Source: an uncultured Oscillospiraceae bacterium
GTDB taxonomy: Bacteria > Bacillota > Clostridia > Oscillospirales > Oscillospiraceae
Length of the DNA stretch: 18,633 bases
Reading direction: 5' to 3'
Assembly: GCA_900756575.1 (NCBI GenBank)
Contig: CAAEKQ010000165.1
Location: 1-18,633 of the forward strand
Part shown: positions 7,470 to 13,565 of the stretch, piece by piece
How the letters are laid out: each line of letters starts with the position of its first letter
Position numbering within the stretch: position 1 is the first letter of the stretch
Program-made: the position numbers and the translations under genes
Notes under the pieces: generated by a model
What the model was told of the DNA's origin: nothing
Databases searched by the model: none
What the model saw: only the letters and a program-made list of their open reading frames with translations

Positions 7470-9179
7470 TTACTTGTCCGCCTTGCCGTCTTTTGCGATA
7501 ATGGCGCGGTTGATGGCGCAGAGAATGGCGCGGATGGAAGCGCGGTTGATGTTATGGCTCTTGCCCACACCAAACACGTCCTTCCCATCGGGGGTCTTCA
7601 AATGGATGTAGCAGACGGCCTGAGAATCGGAGCCGGAGGTGATGGCGTGCTCGGAATAGTCCACAAAGTGGAACTTGCCGATTTCCAACTCGGAGATGGA
7701 ATTGAAGAAGGCGTCGATGGGGCCGTTGCCTTCGCCGGAGAGTTCAATTTCGCCGCCCTTGTAGCTGAGGACGCCGGAGAAGCCAACCTGAGAGGTTTCA
7801 CCGTGGGTGCCGGATTCGGTAAAGGTATGGCGGAGCAGACCATAGGTCTTATCCACCTCCAGATAGTTCTTGTCGAACAGCTCGAAAATCTGGCTGGGCA
7901 GCAGCTCGGTGCCCAGCCGATCGGTTTCCTCCTGAACGATGGCGCCGAACTCGGGATGCATGGCCTTGGGCAGGGAATAGCCGAAGTTGTTCTCCATGAC
8001 GAAGGCAGCGCCGCCCTTACCGGACTGGGAGTTGATGCGGATGATGGGCTCATACTGGCGGCCCACATCGGCGGGATCAATGGGCAGATAGGGAACCTCC
8101 CACATATCGGTGCCGGATTCCTTCATGTACTGAACGCCCTTGTTGATGGCGTCCTGGTGGCTGCCGGAGAAGGCGGTGAACACCAGCTGGCCCACATAGG
8201 GCTGACGGGGATCCACCTTCATATGGGTGCAGCGCTCGTAGACGTTCTTGATCTTGTTGATGTCGGAGAAGTCCAGCTTGGGGTCAACGCCCTGGGTGTA
8301 CATGTTCATGGCCAGCGTGACCATATCCACGTTGCCGGTGCGTTCGCCGTTGCCGAACAGGGTGGCCTCCATACGGTCTGCACCGGCCAGCAGACCCAGC
8401 TCTGCGGTGGCAACACCTTCGCCGCGGTCATTGTGAGGATGCAGGGAGATGACGGCGCTGTCGCGGGAGGGGAGATTACGGATGAAATACTCAATGCAGT
8501 CGGCAAAATAGTTGGGCATCATGTTTTCCACGGTGGAGGGGAGGTTCAGGATGACCTTATTCTCCGGGGTGGCGTGGAGATGCTCCAGAACAGCCTGGCA
8601 GATTTCCACGGCGTAGTCCATCTCGGTGCCCATGAAGGACTCGGGGGAATACTCATAGCGGAGATTCATGCCGGAGGCAATGACGGGCTGAGACAGCTCA
8701 TAGATCAAATCGGCGGCATCGGTGGCAATCTTGGTGATACCGGCCTGATCCATCTTGAAGACCACCTTCCGCTGAAGGGTGGAGGTGGAGTTATAGAAGT
8801 GGAGAATGACGTTTTTTGCGCCCTGAATGGCCTCAAAGGTCTTCTGAATCAGATGGGGACGGGCCTGCACCAGCACCTGAATGGTCACATCGTCGGGAAT
8901 ATGGCCGCCCTCGATGAGTTCACGGCAGATTTCATACTCGGTGTCGGAGGCGGAGGGAAAGCCAATTTCAATTTCCTTCACGCCGATGTCCACCAGGGTG
9001 TGGAACATCTCCAGCTTCTGCTGCAAATTCATGGGGTTGATCAGGGCCTGGTTGCCGTCGCGCAGGTCAACGGAGCACCATACCGGGGGCTGCTTGATCT
9101 CCTTGTTGGGCCAGGTGCGGTCATTAAGGGAGATGGGCTGATAGGGAATGTATTTTTGACAGCCAGGTTTGAGATTCAT
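7470..9179 (-). CDS. leuA: 2-isopropylmalate synthase, long (type 2) form
   Basis: Catalyses the first committed step of leucine synthesis: acetyl-CoA plus 2-ketoisovalerate to 2-isopropylmalate. The 569-residue protein is of the fungal/actinobacterial-like long class. It has an N-terminal extension and then the TIM-barrel HMGL-like domain with DLRDGNQ (RDGNQ 40-44), the metal-binding HPHND (247-251) and GNGERTGN (276-283). The C-terminal part (from about 440) looks like the LeuA dimer domain responsible for leucine feedback. The ATG at 9179 has AGGAGG 10 nt upstream. The gene stands alone, with its own T-box leader upstream and terminators downstream, so it is monocistronic. A 563-residue opposite-strand open frame is a shadow. 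Confidence 0.97.
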   Translation of the reverse strand: MNLKPGCQKYIPYQPISLNDRTWPNKEIKQPPVWCSVDLRDGNQALINPMNLQQKLEMFHTLVDIGVKEIEIGFPSASDTEYEICRELIEGGHIPDDVTIQVLVQARPHLIQKTFEAIQGAKNVILHFYNSTSTLQRKVVFKMDQAGITKIATDAADLIYELSQPVIASGMNLRYEYSPESFMGTEMDYAVEICQAVLEHLHATPENKVILNLPSTVENMMPNYFADCIEYFIRNLPSRDSAVISLHPHNDRGEGVATAELGLLAGADRMEATLFGNGERTGNVDMVTLAMNMYTQGVDPKLDFSDINKIKNVYERCTHMKVDPRQPYVGQLVFTAFSGSHQDAINKGVQYMKESGTDMWEVPYLPIDPADVGRQYEPIIRINSQSGKGGAAFVMENNFGYSLPKAMHPEFGAIVQEETDRLGTELLPSQIFELFDKNYLEVDKTYGLLRHTFTESGTHGETSQVGFSGVLSYKGGEIELSGEGNGPIDAFFNSISELEIGKFHFVDYSEHAITSGSDSQAVCYIHLKTPDGKDVFGVGKSHNINRASIRAILCAINRAIIAKDGKADK

Positions 9180-9256
9180 AATATAATTCCTCCTATTTTA
9201 TGGCGGGCGGCCCAAGCACGGCGCGCCCATAATGTTTACAAATGAAATGGATGAGC

Positions 9257-9296
9257 AAAAAGCCCCGGAGCGTGACAAAACATCACACTCCGGGGC
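9257..9296 (-). terminator. Leader terminator of the leuA T-box
   Basis: Minus strand: GCCCCGGAG stem with four further pairs after one mismatch, loop of about 7 nt, closing CTCCGGGGC, then five T residues. It lies between the T-box motif and the leuA ribosome site, the standard position for the attenuator that uncharged tRNA disrupts. Confidence 0.92.
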
Positions 9297-9520
9297 GTCA
9301 GTACAAAATTGGCGCGGTACCACCCGGTTCAGCTGCCAGTGCAGCCCTCAGCCTCCAATAAGGCTTTGGCAAATAACGCTGCCATACGGTTTCGGCTACT
9401 ATCGGTTCACCGGAACAGCTCCGGGGCCAGTATACACAGCGCCATCACCATCGGCTTGCACCAACCGCCGATTCTCTGAAGATGATTTGGGACTGTCTTC
9501 TCCCCATCTCAGCTTTTCTA
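9257..9520 (-). promoter_or_regulatory. T-box riboswitch controlling leuA
   Basis: Minus-strand leader of about 265 nt ending in the attenuator. The diagnostic T-box GGGTGGTACCGCG (within 9311-9325) is present. Its TGGT would pair with a tRNA acceptor end having discriminator A, as leucine tRNAs do. A long Stem I can be drawn: a GGGG/CCCC base (9502-9505 with 9423-9426), an ATCATC/GGTGAT helix, and an apical ATCGGC/GCCGAT helix. Further hairpins follow before the T-box. Leu codons CTG occur at 9428-9430 and 9437-9439, at the 3' side of the putative specifier loop; I cannot tell which one, if either, is the specifier. Leucine specificity is inferred mainly from leuA being the regulated gene. 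Confidence 0.92.
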
Positions 9521-9526
9521 TGGGTA

Positions 9527-9555
9527 ATCCTAACACGGTGCAGGGGAATTGTCAA
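9527..9555 (-). promoter_or_regulatory. leuA: Sigma-A promoter of the leuA T-box transcript
   Basis: Minus strand: perfect -35 TTGACA (9550-9555), 17-nt spacer, extended -10 TGTTAGGAT (-10 at 9527-9532). Predicted start near 9520, directly before the T-box Stem I. Confidence 0.85.
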
Positions 9556-9635
9556 GATTTTTTCTCGCTGCTTCAGGAAATAAAGGATTCAAGGTTTCTG
9601 GCCCATACGGGGAGAAAAAGGGGAGTTAACAATTC

Positions 9636-9651
9636 TGAAATATATATTTCA
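9636..9651. repeat. Perfect 16-bp AT palindrome between divergent promoters
   Basis: TGAAATATATATTTCA is its own reverse complement. It sits in the 152-bp gap between the leuA promoter and the promoter of the helical-repeat gene, with a second overlapping palindrome TTTCATGAAA. It is operator-like in form; no regulator is identified. Nothing else is seen in 9556-9707. Confidence 0.4.
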
Positions 9652-9707
9652 TGAAAACGTATAATTTAAACAAAAATATTTGTGCAAAATGGACGTGGGT
9701 GGACATA

Positions 9708-9736
9708 TTGACAAAAACGGGAAAGCTCCTTATACT
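9708..9736 (+). promoter_or_regulatory. Sigma-A promoter of the HEAT-like gene
   Basis: TTGACA (9708-9713), 17-nt spacer, TATACT (9731-9736). It predicts a start near 9743 and a leader of about 105 nt. It lies inside a longer open frame beginning at 9680, which therefore cannot be the true start. Confidence 0.85.
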
Positions 9737-9847
9737 GAATATGAAGGAACAATCTTTTTCCTGGTTCCCGGGGTAGACTTTGGGTACCGCAAAGACACGC
9801 TCTTGGGAATCAACAAATTTTGCCGAACGGCAGAAAGAAGGGTACCT

Positions 9848-10213
9848 ATGGGCAACATCAATAAAAAGGTAGATAAGCTCATTGCAAAGAGGCAGTGGGA
9901 TAAGCTGCTCCACAACCTCGGCGAAACCAACGGCGATTCCAAAATGAAAATCGCAAAAGCCTGCGGAGTCTCCGGCGGCAGCGGCTGCATCGACCTCCTG
10001 AGCGTGATTCTCAACGATCGGGAAGCCAGCGATGACCTGCTGCTGGAAACCATTGATTCTCTGGGCAAAATCGGCAACGACCGGTGCATCACGCTCCTGC
10101 GGTACTTCCGGGAGAATGTGGACCAGTCCAAGACGCCCATGATCTCCGCAGTGGATTCTTCTGTACGGAAAATCAAGGTTCGGGTTGCTGAGATGGAGCG
10201 CATGACCCAGTAA
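9848..10213 (+). CDS. Small HEAT-repeat-like helical protein, function unknown
   Basis: Product of 121 residues beginning MGNINKKVDKLIAKRQWDKL. It looks fully alpha-helical, with paired helices of HEAT style: LLETIDSLGKIGNDRCITLLRYF (about 65-87) has the spacing of a HEAT repeat, and a similar weaker pair covers about 32-56. Such proteins usually act as protein-binding scaffolds. No catalytic motif, signal peptide or TM segment is seen. The ATG at 9848 is chosen because AAGAAGGG precedes it and the promoter at 9708-9736 rules out the upstream start. It is monocistronic, with its own promoter and a hairpin terminator after the stop. The HEAT assignment is by pattern only, and the partner is unknown. 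Confidence 0.85.
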   Translation: MGNINKKVDKLIAKRQWDKLLHNLGETNGDSKMKIAKACGVSGGSGCIDLLSVILNDREASDDLLLETIDSLGKIGNDRCITLLRYFRENVDQSKTPMISAVDSSVRKIKVRVAEMERMTQ

Positions 10214-10233
10214 TCTACATCAGAATAGAACAA

Positions 10234-10265
10234 GGGAGCGCCCGGTTGGGTGCTCCCAATTTTTG
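10234..10265 (+). terminator. Intrinsic terminator after the HEAT-like gene
   Basis: GGGAGC-G-CCC / GGG-T-GCTCCC forms a 10-bp stem (one G.T) with loop GGTT, followed by AATTTTTG. The 5' arm also contains a GGGAG that could be the ribosome site of the tiny ORF at 10250, so the hairpin may sequester it in a read-through RNA. Confidence 0.85.
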
Positions 10266-10339
10266 TGCCTGTTATTATGTTAATCGCATTTTCGCTGGTT
10301 GATCAGGTTGCAAAAAAAGAAGTAACCGCCCGGCCCTAA
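10250..10339 (+). CDS. Tiny hydrophobic peptide, possible type I toxin (maybe degenerate)
   Basis: From a GTG at 10250 the frame reads 29 residues: a proline-bearing hydrophobic segment (LPIFVPVIMLIAFSLV) followed by DQVAKKEVTARP. A shorter ATG start at 10277 gives 20 residues. Size, a single membrane segment with a PIFV core and a lysine-containing tail recall Fst/holin-like type I toxins of Firmicutes. Its last codons are formed by the terminator arm of the antisense RNA on the other strand, a layout used by such loci. Against it: a non-ATG start, no clear promoter of its own, and a ribosome site buried in the upstream terminator. It may be a relic. Treat it as a hypothesis. Confidence 0.35.
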   Translation: MLPIFVPVIMLIAFSLVDQVAKKEVTARP

Positions 10340-10354
10340 ACGTGCGGTTACTTC
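10312..10354 (-). terminator. Strong intrinsic terminator of the small RNA
   Basis: Perfect 11-bp stem GAAGTAACCGC/GCGGTTACTTC (10319-10329 with 10344-10354) and, on the minus strand, seven T residues (10312-10318). On the plus strand no T-run follows, so the direction is clear. Confidence 0.85.
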
Positions 10355-10394
10355 ACTAACAGGGGGTCGACCGTCTACCGGCAGCGCCCTTTGC
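10312..10394 (-). ncRNA. Predicted ~83-nt small RNA, antitoxin-like
   Basis: Between a near-consensus minus-strand promoter (10401-10429) and a strong terminator there is only about 83 nt with no open frame of note. The RNA would contain the palindrome GGTCGACC near its middle and the 11-bp terminator stem at its 3' end. Its last 28 nt are antisense to the 3' end of the tiny hydrophobic ORF (10250-10339). That geometry, and the GAAGTAACCGC terminator, resemble antitoxin RNAs of type I toxin-antitoxin loci in Firmicutes. The existence of a transcript is well supported by its signals; the antitoxin role is inference. Confidence 0.65.
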
Positions 10395-10400
10395 ATCTTT

Positions 10401-10429
10401 ATCATATCCATATCCCTGTTTCTTGTCAA
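10401..10429 (-). promoter_or_regulatory. Sigma-A promoter of the small RNA
   Basis: Minus strand: perfect -35 TTGACA (10424-10429), 17-nt spacer, -10 TATGAT (10401-10406). Predicted start near 10394. No protein gene lies downstream before the terminator at 10312. Confidence 0.8.
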
Positions 10430-10498
10430 GCGGGAAAGGAAAAATTGGAAATGAACAGTATGCGCTTCCGGGTCACGGATCTTACCGAACAAAATCCA

Positions 10499-10527
10499 TT
10501 GACACATAGATTCACGCATTATAAAAT
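10499..10527 (+). promoter_or_regulatory. Sigma-A promoter of the gene at 10566
   Basis: TTGACA (10499-10504), 17-nt spacer, TAAAAT (10522-10527). Predicted start near 10534, giving a 30-nt leader that includes the ribosome site. Confidence 0.8.
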
Positions 10528-10565
10528 GTAATCATTATACAATTGCAAAAAGAGAGGGAACTGCG

Positions 10566-10907
10566 ATGAGCAAACAGACCAAGGAAGAAGTATGCCGCAC
10601 GCTCATAGAACTGGGGCGTATGGACGAAAGAAAAATGTATACCTATATGAATGCAAAACGTCTCCCCGGCGGTGGCTATGGTTATTGCCTTGCCAGCATG
10701 ACGTCTGACACGCTCTATCTCACCGACCTGGAAGGAATGAGCATGGAGCTTGGCAAACTGCTGTATGCCATTCCGATTGCCGAAATGCAGCAGATGAAAC
10801 ATACGCCCCGCATTTCCCTGGCTCCCGGCTTCAAGTTCGTGTGGAGAGGGGAGCAGGTTGCGCTGGGGGCATTGACTACGGAAATGCGAAAGCAGCTCGG
10901 CGTATAA
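10566..10907 (+). CDS. Hypothetical 113-residue protein, possible PH/GRAM-like fold
   Basis: I do not recognise this protein. After a charged helix (about 1-30) the sequence alternates short hydrophobic stretches typical of beta strands (YCLASMTSDTLYLTDLEG, LLYAIPIAEMQQMK, GFKFVWRGEQVALGAL) and ends in a short helix. This order, with a tryptophan in the last strand region, is reminiscent of bacterial PH- or GRAM-like small barrels, but that is a guess. No signal peptide, TM segment or metal motif is seen. The ATG at 10566 has GAGGGA about 6 nt upstream. It is monocistronic: its own promoter at 10499 and a shared terminator at 10921. Its neighbours do not reveal its role. Confidence 0.85.
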   Translation: MSKQTKEEVCRTLIELGRMDERKMYTYMNAKRLPGGGYGYCLASMTSDTLYLTDLEGMSMELGKLLYAIPIAEMQQMKHTPRISLAPGFKFVWRGEQVALGALTTEMRKQLGV

Positions 10908-10920
10908 TGAAAAATAGGAA

Positions 10921-10958
10921 ATGCCCCGTGCAATCCGGAACTGGATGGCGCGGGGCAT
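10921..10958. terminator. Bidirectional terminator between convergent genes
   Basis: ATGCCCCGTGC/GCGCGGGGCAT (11 bp, one G.T) with an inner ATCC/GGAT helix and a 6-nt loop. T-rich tails lie on both sides: CTTTCTTAC on the plus strand and TTCCTATTTTTC on the minus strand. It ends both the gene at 10566 (plus) and the gene at 10964 (minus). Confidence 0.75.
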
Positions 10959-10963
10959 CTTTC

Positions 10964-11392
10964 TTACAAAAACGGCTTCATCTGCTCAATGTTATTCTGC
11001 TCCGTCTCCAGCAGCTTTTTACTCAGGTCCGTGACCCGCTCATCCTTCCCAAGATACTGCCGGTGGTGCTGGATGGACTTAATAGCGCCCTTGGTATTGC
11101 CGGTAATCATCATTTCGGCAATTTTGGAGGAGGAGGGGGGCGACATGGCGTTTCTGGCCCGGGACATCATCAGTCCCATTTTGGCCCCCACGGGCAGCGG
11201 CTCAGGATCACTGCCCCGGGCTTTGAGCATTTCCGTGGCGGAGGAGCACAGCTCGCCGTATTCCGCCTTCTGCTGGCGGAGGGCGTCGGTGAGGGGCGTG
11301 CAGGGGGAATAGCTCAGGACGGTGTCGATGCCGTCGTGGCCCATCTGCGCGGTTTCCCGAATGTAGGAGAGCAGTTCAATGTCGGTAATCAT
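10964..11392 (-). CDS. Hypothetical helical-bundle protein, ferritin-like in appearance
   Basis: Product of 142 residues, predicted all-helical, probably four helices: about 2-26, 32-60, 65-110 (containing the methionine-rich MGLMMSRARNAM and IAEMMITGN) and 112-140. The overall look, including the long helices and the MITGNTKGAIKSIQHHRQYLG segment, resembles the ferritin-like bundle families common in spore-forming Firmicutes (for example DUF2383 type), but I cannot assign a family with certainty. The usual di-iron ExxH pattern is not obvious. The ATG at 11392 has AAAGGAG 11 nt upstream, slightly long. It diverges from the sigma factor gene; no convincing promoter was found for it in 11393-11538. 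Confidence 0.8.
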   Translation of the reverse strand: MITDIELLSYIRETAQMGHDGIDTVLSYSPCTPLTDALRQQKAEYGELCSSATEMLKARGSDPEPLPVGAKMGLMMSRARNAMSPPSSSKIAEMMITGNTKGAIKSIQHHRQYLGKDERVTDLSKKLLETEQNNIEQMKPFL

Positions 11393-11470
11393 GGTTGGAT
11401 CGGCTCCTTTCGGCTCTAGTTTGTCCGGGAACCATGGAATTATTCGGAACGAAAAGAAATCGAAAAAACT

Positions 11471-11497
11471 TGCAACGGTAGCGGGCGCTGCGGCGTC
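11471..11497 (+). promoter_or_regulatory. Candidate ECF-type promoter (autoregulation of the sigma factor)
   Basis: TGCAAC (11471-11476), 17 nt, then CGTC (11494-11497), preceded by an A-rich stretch. AAC in the -35 and CGTC in the -10 are classic ECF promoter elements. They lie directly upstream of an ECF sigma gene, which commonly transcribes itself. No good sigma-A promoter is seen here. Confidence 0.6.
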
Positions 11498-11538
11498 TTA
11501 TTTTGTGAACGATGAAACGGGGAAAAGGAAGTGAAACC

Positions 11539-12078
11539 ATGACCGACGAGCAGCTTTTACGGGAGATGCGGAAGGGCAATCAGGAGGCGCTGCAGCAAAT
11601 GATCCAACGCTACCACCGATACCTGACCACCATCATCGGAAACATTTTAGGCTCCGGCGGCAGTCGGGAGGACATAGAGGAACTGGTGCAGGATACATTT
11701 TATGCGGTCTGGAACCGTGCGGGGGAGATTCGGGGCCCGCTCAAGCCCTATCTTTGTACCGCCGCGCGAAACCGGGCCAAATCTCATTTACGGAAAAATC
11801 GTCCGCAGTTTTCCGGCGGGGATCTGGTGGAGGTGCCCGACGAGCTGAGCGATTTGGAGGAAAGCGCTATTCGGGCGGACCTGGCCCAGCGGGTGCGGGC
11901 GGCCATTGACCGGATGCGCCCACGGGATCGGGAAATCTTCCTGCGCACCTATTATTATCTGCAAAACTCCCAGGAGGTCGCCCAGGAGATGGGGCTGTCC
12001 CCCAACACGGTGCGTTCCTGCCTGCTGCGGGGACGAAAGGTACTACAGCGGACGCTTGGAAAGGAGGGAATCCTGTGA
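11539..12078 (+). CDS. ECF-family RNA polymerase sigma factor
   Basis: Product of 179 residues with two domains. Sigma region 2 (about 5-88) includes REDIEELVQDTFYAVWNR and the DNA-melting/-10 reading segment ending near KSHLRKNR. Sigma region 4 (about 118-175) has the helix-turn-helix NSQEVAQEMGLSPNTVRSCL and the LLRGRKVLQ end. It lacks regions 1 and 3, as ECF factors do. The ATG at 11539 has AAGGAAG 8 nt upstream; an upstream in-frame ATG at 11512 lacks a ribosome site and lies at the predicted transcript start. Its stop overlaps the start of the next gene (GTGA), tying it to that membrane protein as a sigma/anti-sigma pair. It probably transcribes its own operon. Confidence 0.95.
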   Translation: MTDEQLLREMRKGNQEALQQMIQRYHRYLTTIIGNILGSGGSREDIEELVQDTFYAVWNRAGEIRGPLKPYLCTAARNRAKSHLRKNRPQFSGGDLVEVPDELSDLEESAIRADLAQRVRAAIDRMRPRDREIFLRTYYYLQNSQEVAQEMGLSPNTVRSCLLRGRKVLQRTLGKEGIL

Positions 12079-13565
12079 AGATGCAGATTGAAGATCTCAT
12101 GGATCTTTATGTGGGCGAGGACGCCGCAGAATTGGGCGAACGTCTTCCACCCTTGCCGGAACCCGGAAAAGGCCGCAGGAAGCCCGTGGTTCTAAGGAAA
12201 AAGTACTCCCATGTCCGACGAACCGTGGGTATTGCGGCGTCGATTTTGATCGTTTTGGGCATCGCCGGTGCGCTGATGCTGGGGTTTGGCAATCGGCAGG
12301 CGGGCAGCACCCTTGCACCGGGAGAAACGCCGCCGGCGGTAAGCCAGTGGGGCGTTGTACCGTCTCAAGGGCCGGATTCTGCATCGGAATCGGAACAGGA
12401 AGCCGCGCAATCCGACGTAGATATGCAGCCGGAAGCGGATAAGATCAATCCTGTTCTGATGGAGGGCGTAAGCAGCGATTATATAGACCGCAGCTTAAAC
12501 CGGTGCCAAGGCAATCTGTTCTTTGACGGCAAGCAGTATTACACCCTTCGGGACGGGCAGATTGTCCCCACGGAGGTGCAGACCATTCATATTGACTTCT
12601 ACGCCTACGGAGACTGGGAGCTTTATATCGACTATATCATCGACCAGAACGGCAATCTGGCCCTGCGGGATCGTTCTCAGAATGACGTGTATTTCTATGT
12701 GGAGCCTGTTTCCGGCAGCAGCGATACCCTGCGGATCACCGTGCGGCGGCTGGAGCAGTCCCATGTGGAAAACTGCGATTATCCGGTGTTCTACAACATT
12801 GAAACCGGGGAGATCATGGATCCTCTGGCCAATGTTCCGGAGCTGTTTGATTATGGAGATCCATCTTCGATACTGGTAAGTTCCAGCAGGCGTTGGGCGC
12901 TGGCGCATTGCTTCGAGTATGTGGAGGACGGCGATTCGTATTTCCAGACCGGCAGTAACGAGTATCTCTGCGATCTGGAAACCGGTTATATGGTACTGCT
13001 GGAGGATGCAATGTATACGGATGATATGCAGAATCTGGAGCGGACAAATGCATTCTGGGGTTCGGATGATACGCTGTATGTATGGTTCTCCGAGCGGACG
13101 GGGGAGGAGAATGTGCCGTATTGGATTGCTGCCTATACGCCGGAGAGCGGAACACTTCGCTATCTGAATCGGTGCCTGAATGATCCGCATAATATCCATA
13201 CAGAAGCGCGCGACTATCTCGGGGAATTCTATGATGCGGGGGGGCTATTGTACCTTCTGGTCACCGATGCGGCAAACGGAACCCAATGGACGCTGACGGA
13301 TGTGGATTTGAATGGGAGTACCTGCTGCTCTGAAGTACCGAATCGGCTGGTGCTTGCTGTGAGCGATCAAGTTTATCTGGTAGATGAAGTGGAGAAGGGA
13401 TATGTTTGCCTCAATGATATTCTTACCATGCCGGAGGAAATGATTGAAGCAATTACGCTGCAAACCGAGAATCTCCTCTGTATCTACACCGAGCGTGGCT
13501 GCTACTGTTATGTCTTGCCGGAAATCACGGAAACTACGCCGTTGACCCAGTGGCAGCCGGATTAA
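12075..13565 (+). CDS. Single-TM protein with large extracytoplasmic domain, likely anti-sigma factor/sensor
   Basis: Product of 496 residues. A short cytoplasmic N-terminus (1-50, acidic helix then a basic patch) would hold the sigma factor. One TM helix (51-72) follows, then a low-complexity Pro/Ser/Gln/Glu linker (73-125) and an extracytoplasmic domain of about 370 residues. That domain is rich in short beta strands, aromatic and acidic residues and paired cysteines, suggesting a beta-propeller-like sensor; this fold is a guess. No HxxxCxxC zinc anti-sigma motif is visible at the N-terminus. The start is GTG at 12075, 7 nt after GGAGG and overlapping the sigma stop by 4 nt; the ATG at 12081 fits worse. 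The anti-sigma role rests on topology and coupling. The gene ends in a 4-nt convergent overlap with the next gene. Confidence 0.85.
   Translation: MKMQIEDLMDLYVGEDAAELGERLPPLPEPGKGRRKPVVLRKKYSHVRRTVGIAASILIVLGIAGALMLGFGNRQAGSTLAPGETPPAVSQWGVVPSQGPDSASESEQEAAQSDVDMQPEADKINPVLMEGVSSDYIDRSLNRCQGNLFFDGKQYYTLRDGQIVPTEVQTIHIDFYAYGDWELYIDYIIDQNGNLALRDRSQNDVYFYVEPVSGSSDTLRITVRRLEQSHVENCDYPVFYNIETGEIMDPLANVPELFDYGDPSSILVSSSRRWALAHCFEYVEDGDSYFQTGSNEYLCDLETGYMVLLEDAMYTDDMQNLERTNAFWGSDDTLYVWFSERTGEENVPYWIAAYTPESGTLRYLNRCLNDPHNIHTEARDYLGEFYDAGGLLYLLVTDAANGTQWTLTDVDLNGSTCCSEVPNRLVLAVSDQVYLVDEVEKGYVCLNDILTMPEEMIEAITLQTENLLCIYTERGCYCYVLPEITETTPLTQWQPD

Noticed and set aside
7247..7501. 84-codon plus-strand frame in the leuA/V-ATPase gap
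   Set aside because: It crosses two terminator hairpins and the leuA stop region, with no ribosome site; most likely noncoding.
7554..9245. 563-codon plus-strand open frame opposite leuA
   Set aside because: Antisense shadow of leuA with the same Gly/Val/His-rich composition; no promoter or ribosome site.
9680..9847. N-terminal extension of the HEAT-like protein from an ATG at 9680
   Set aside because: The near-consensus promoter at 9708-9736 lies inside it, so the extension would not be transcribed.
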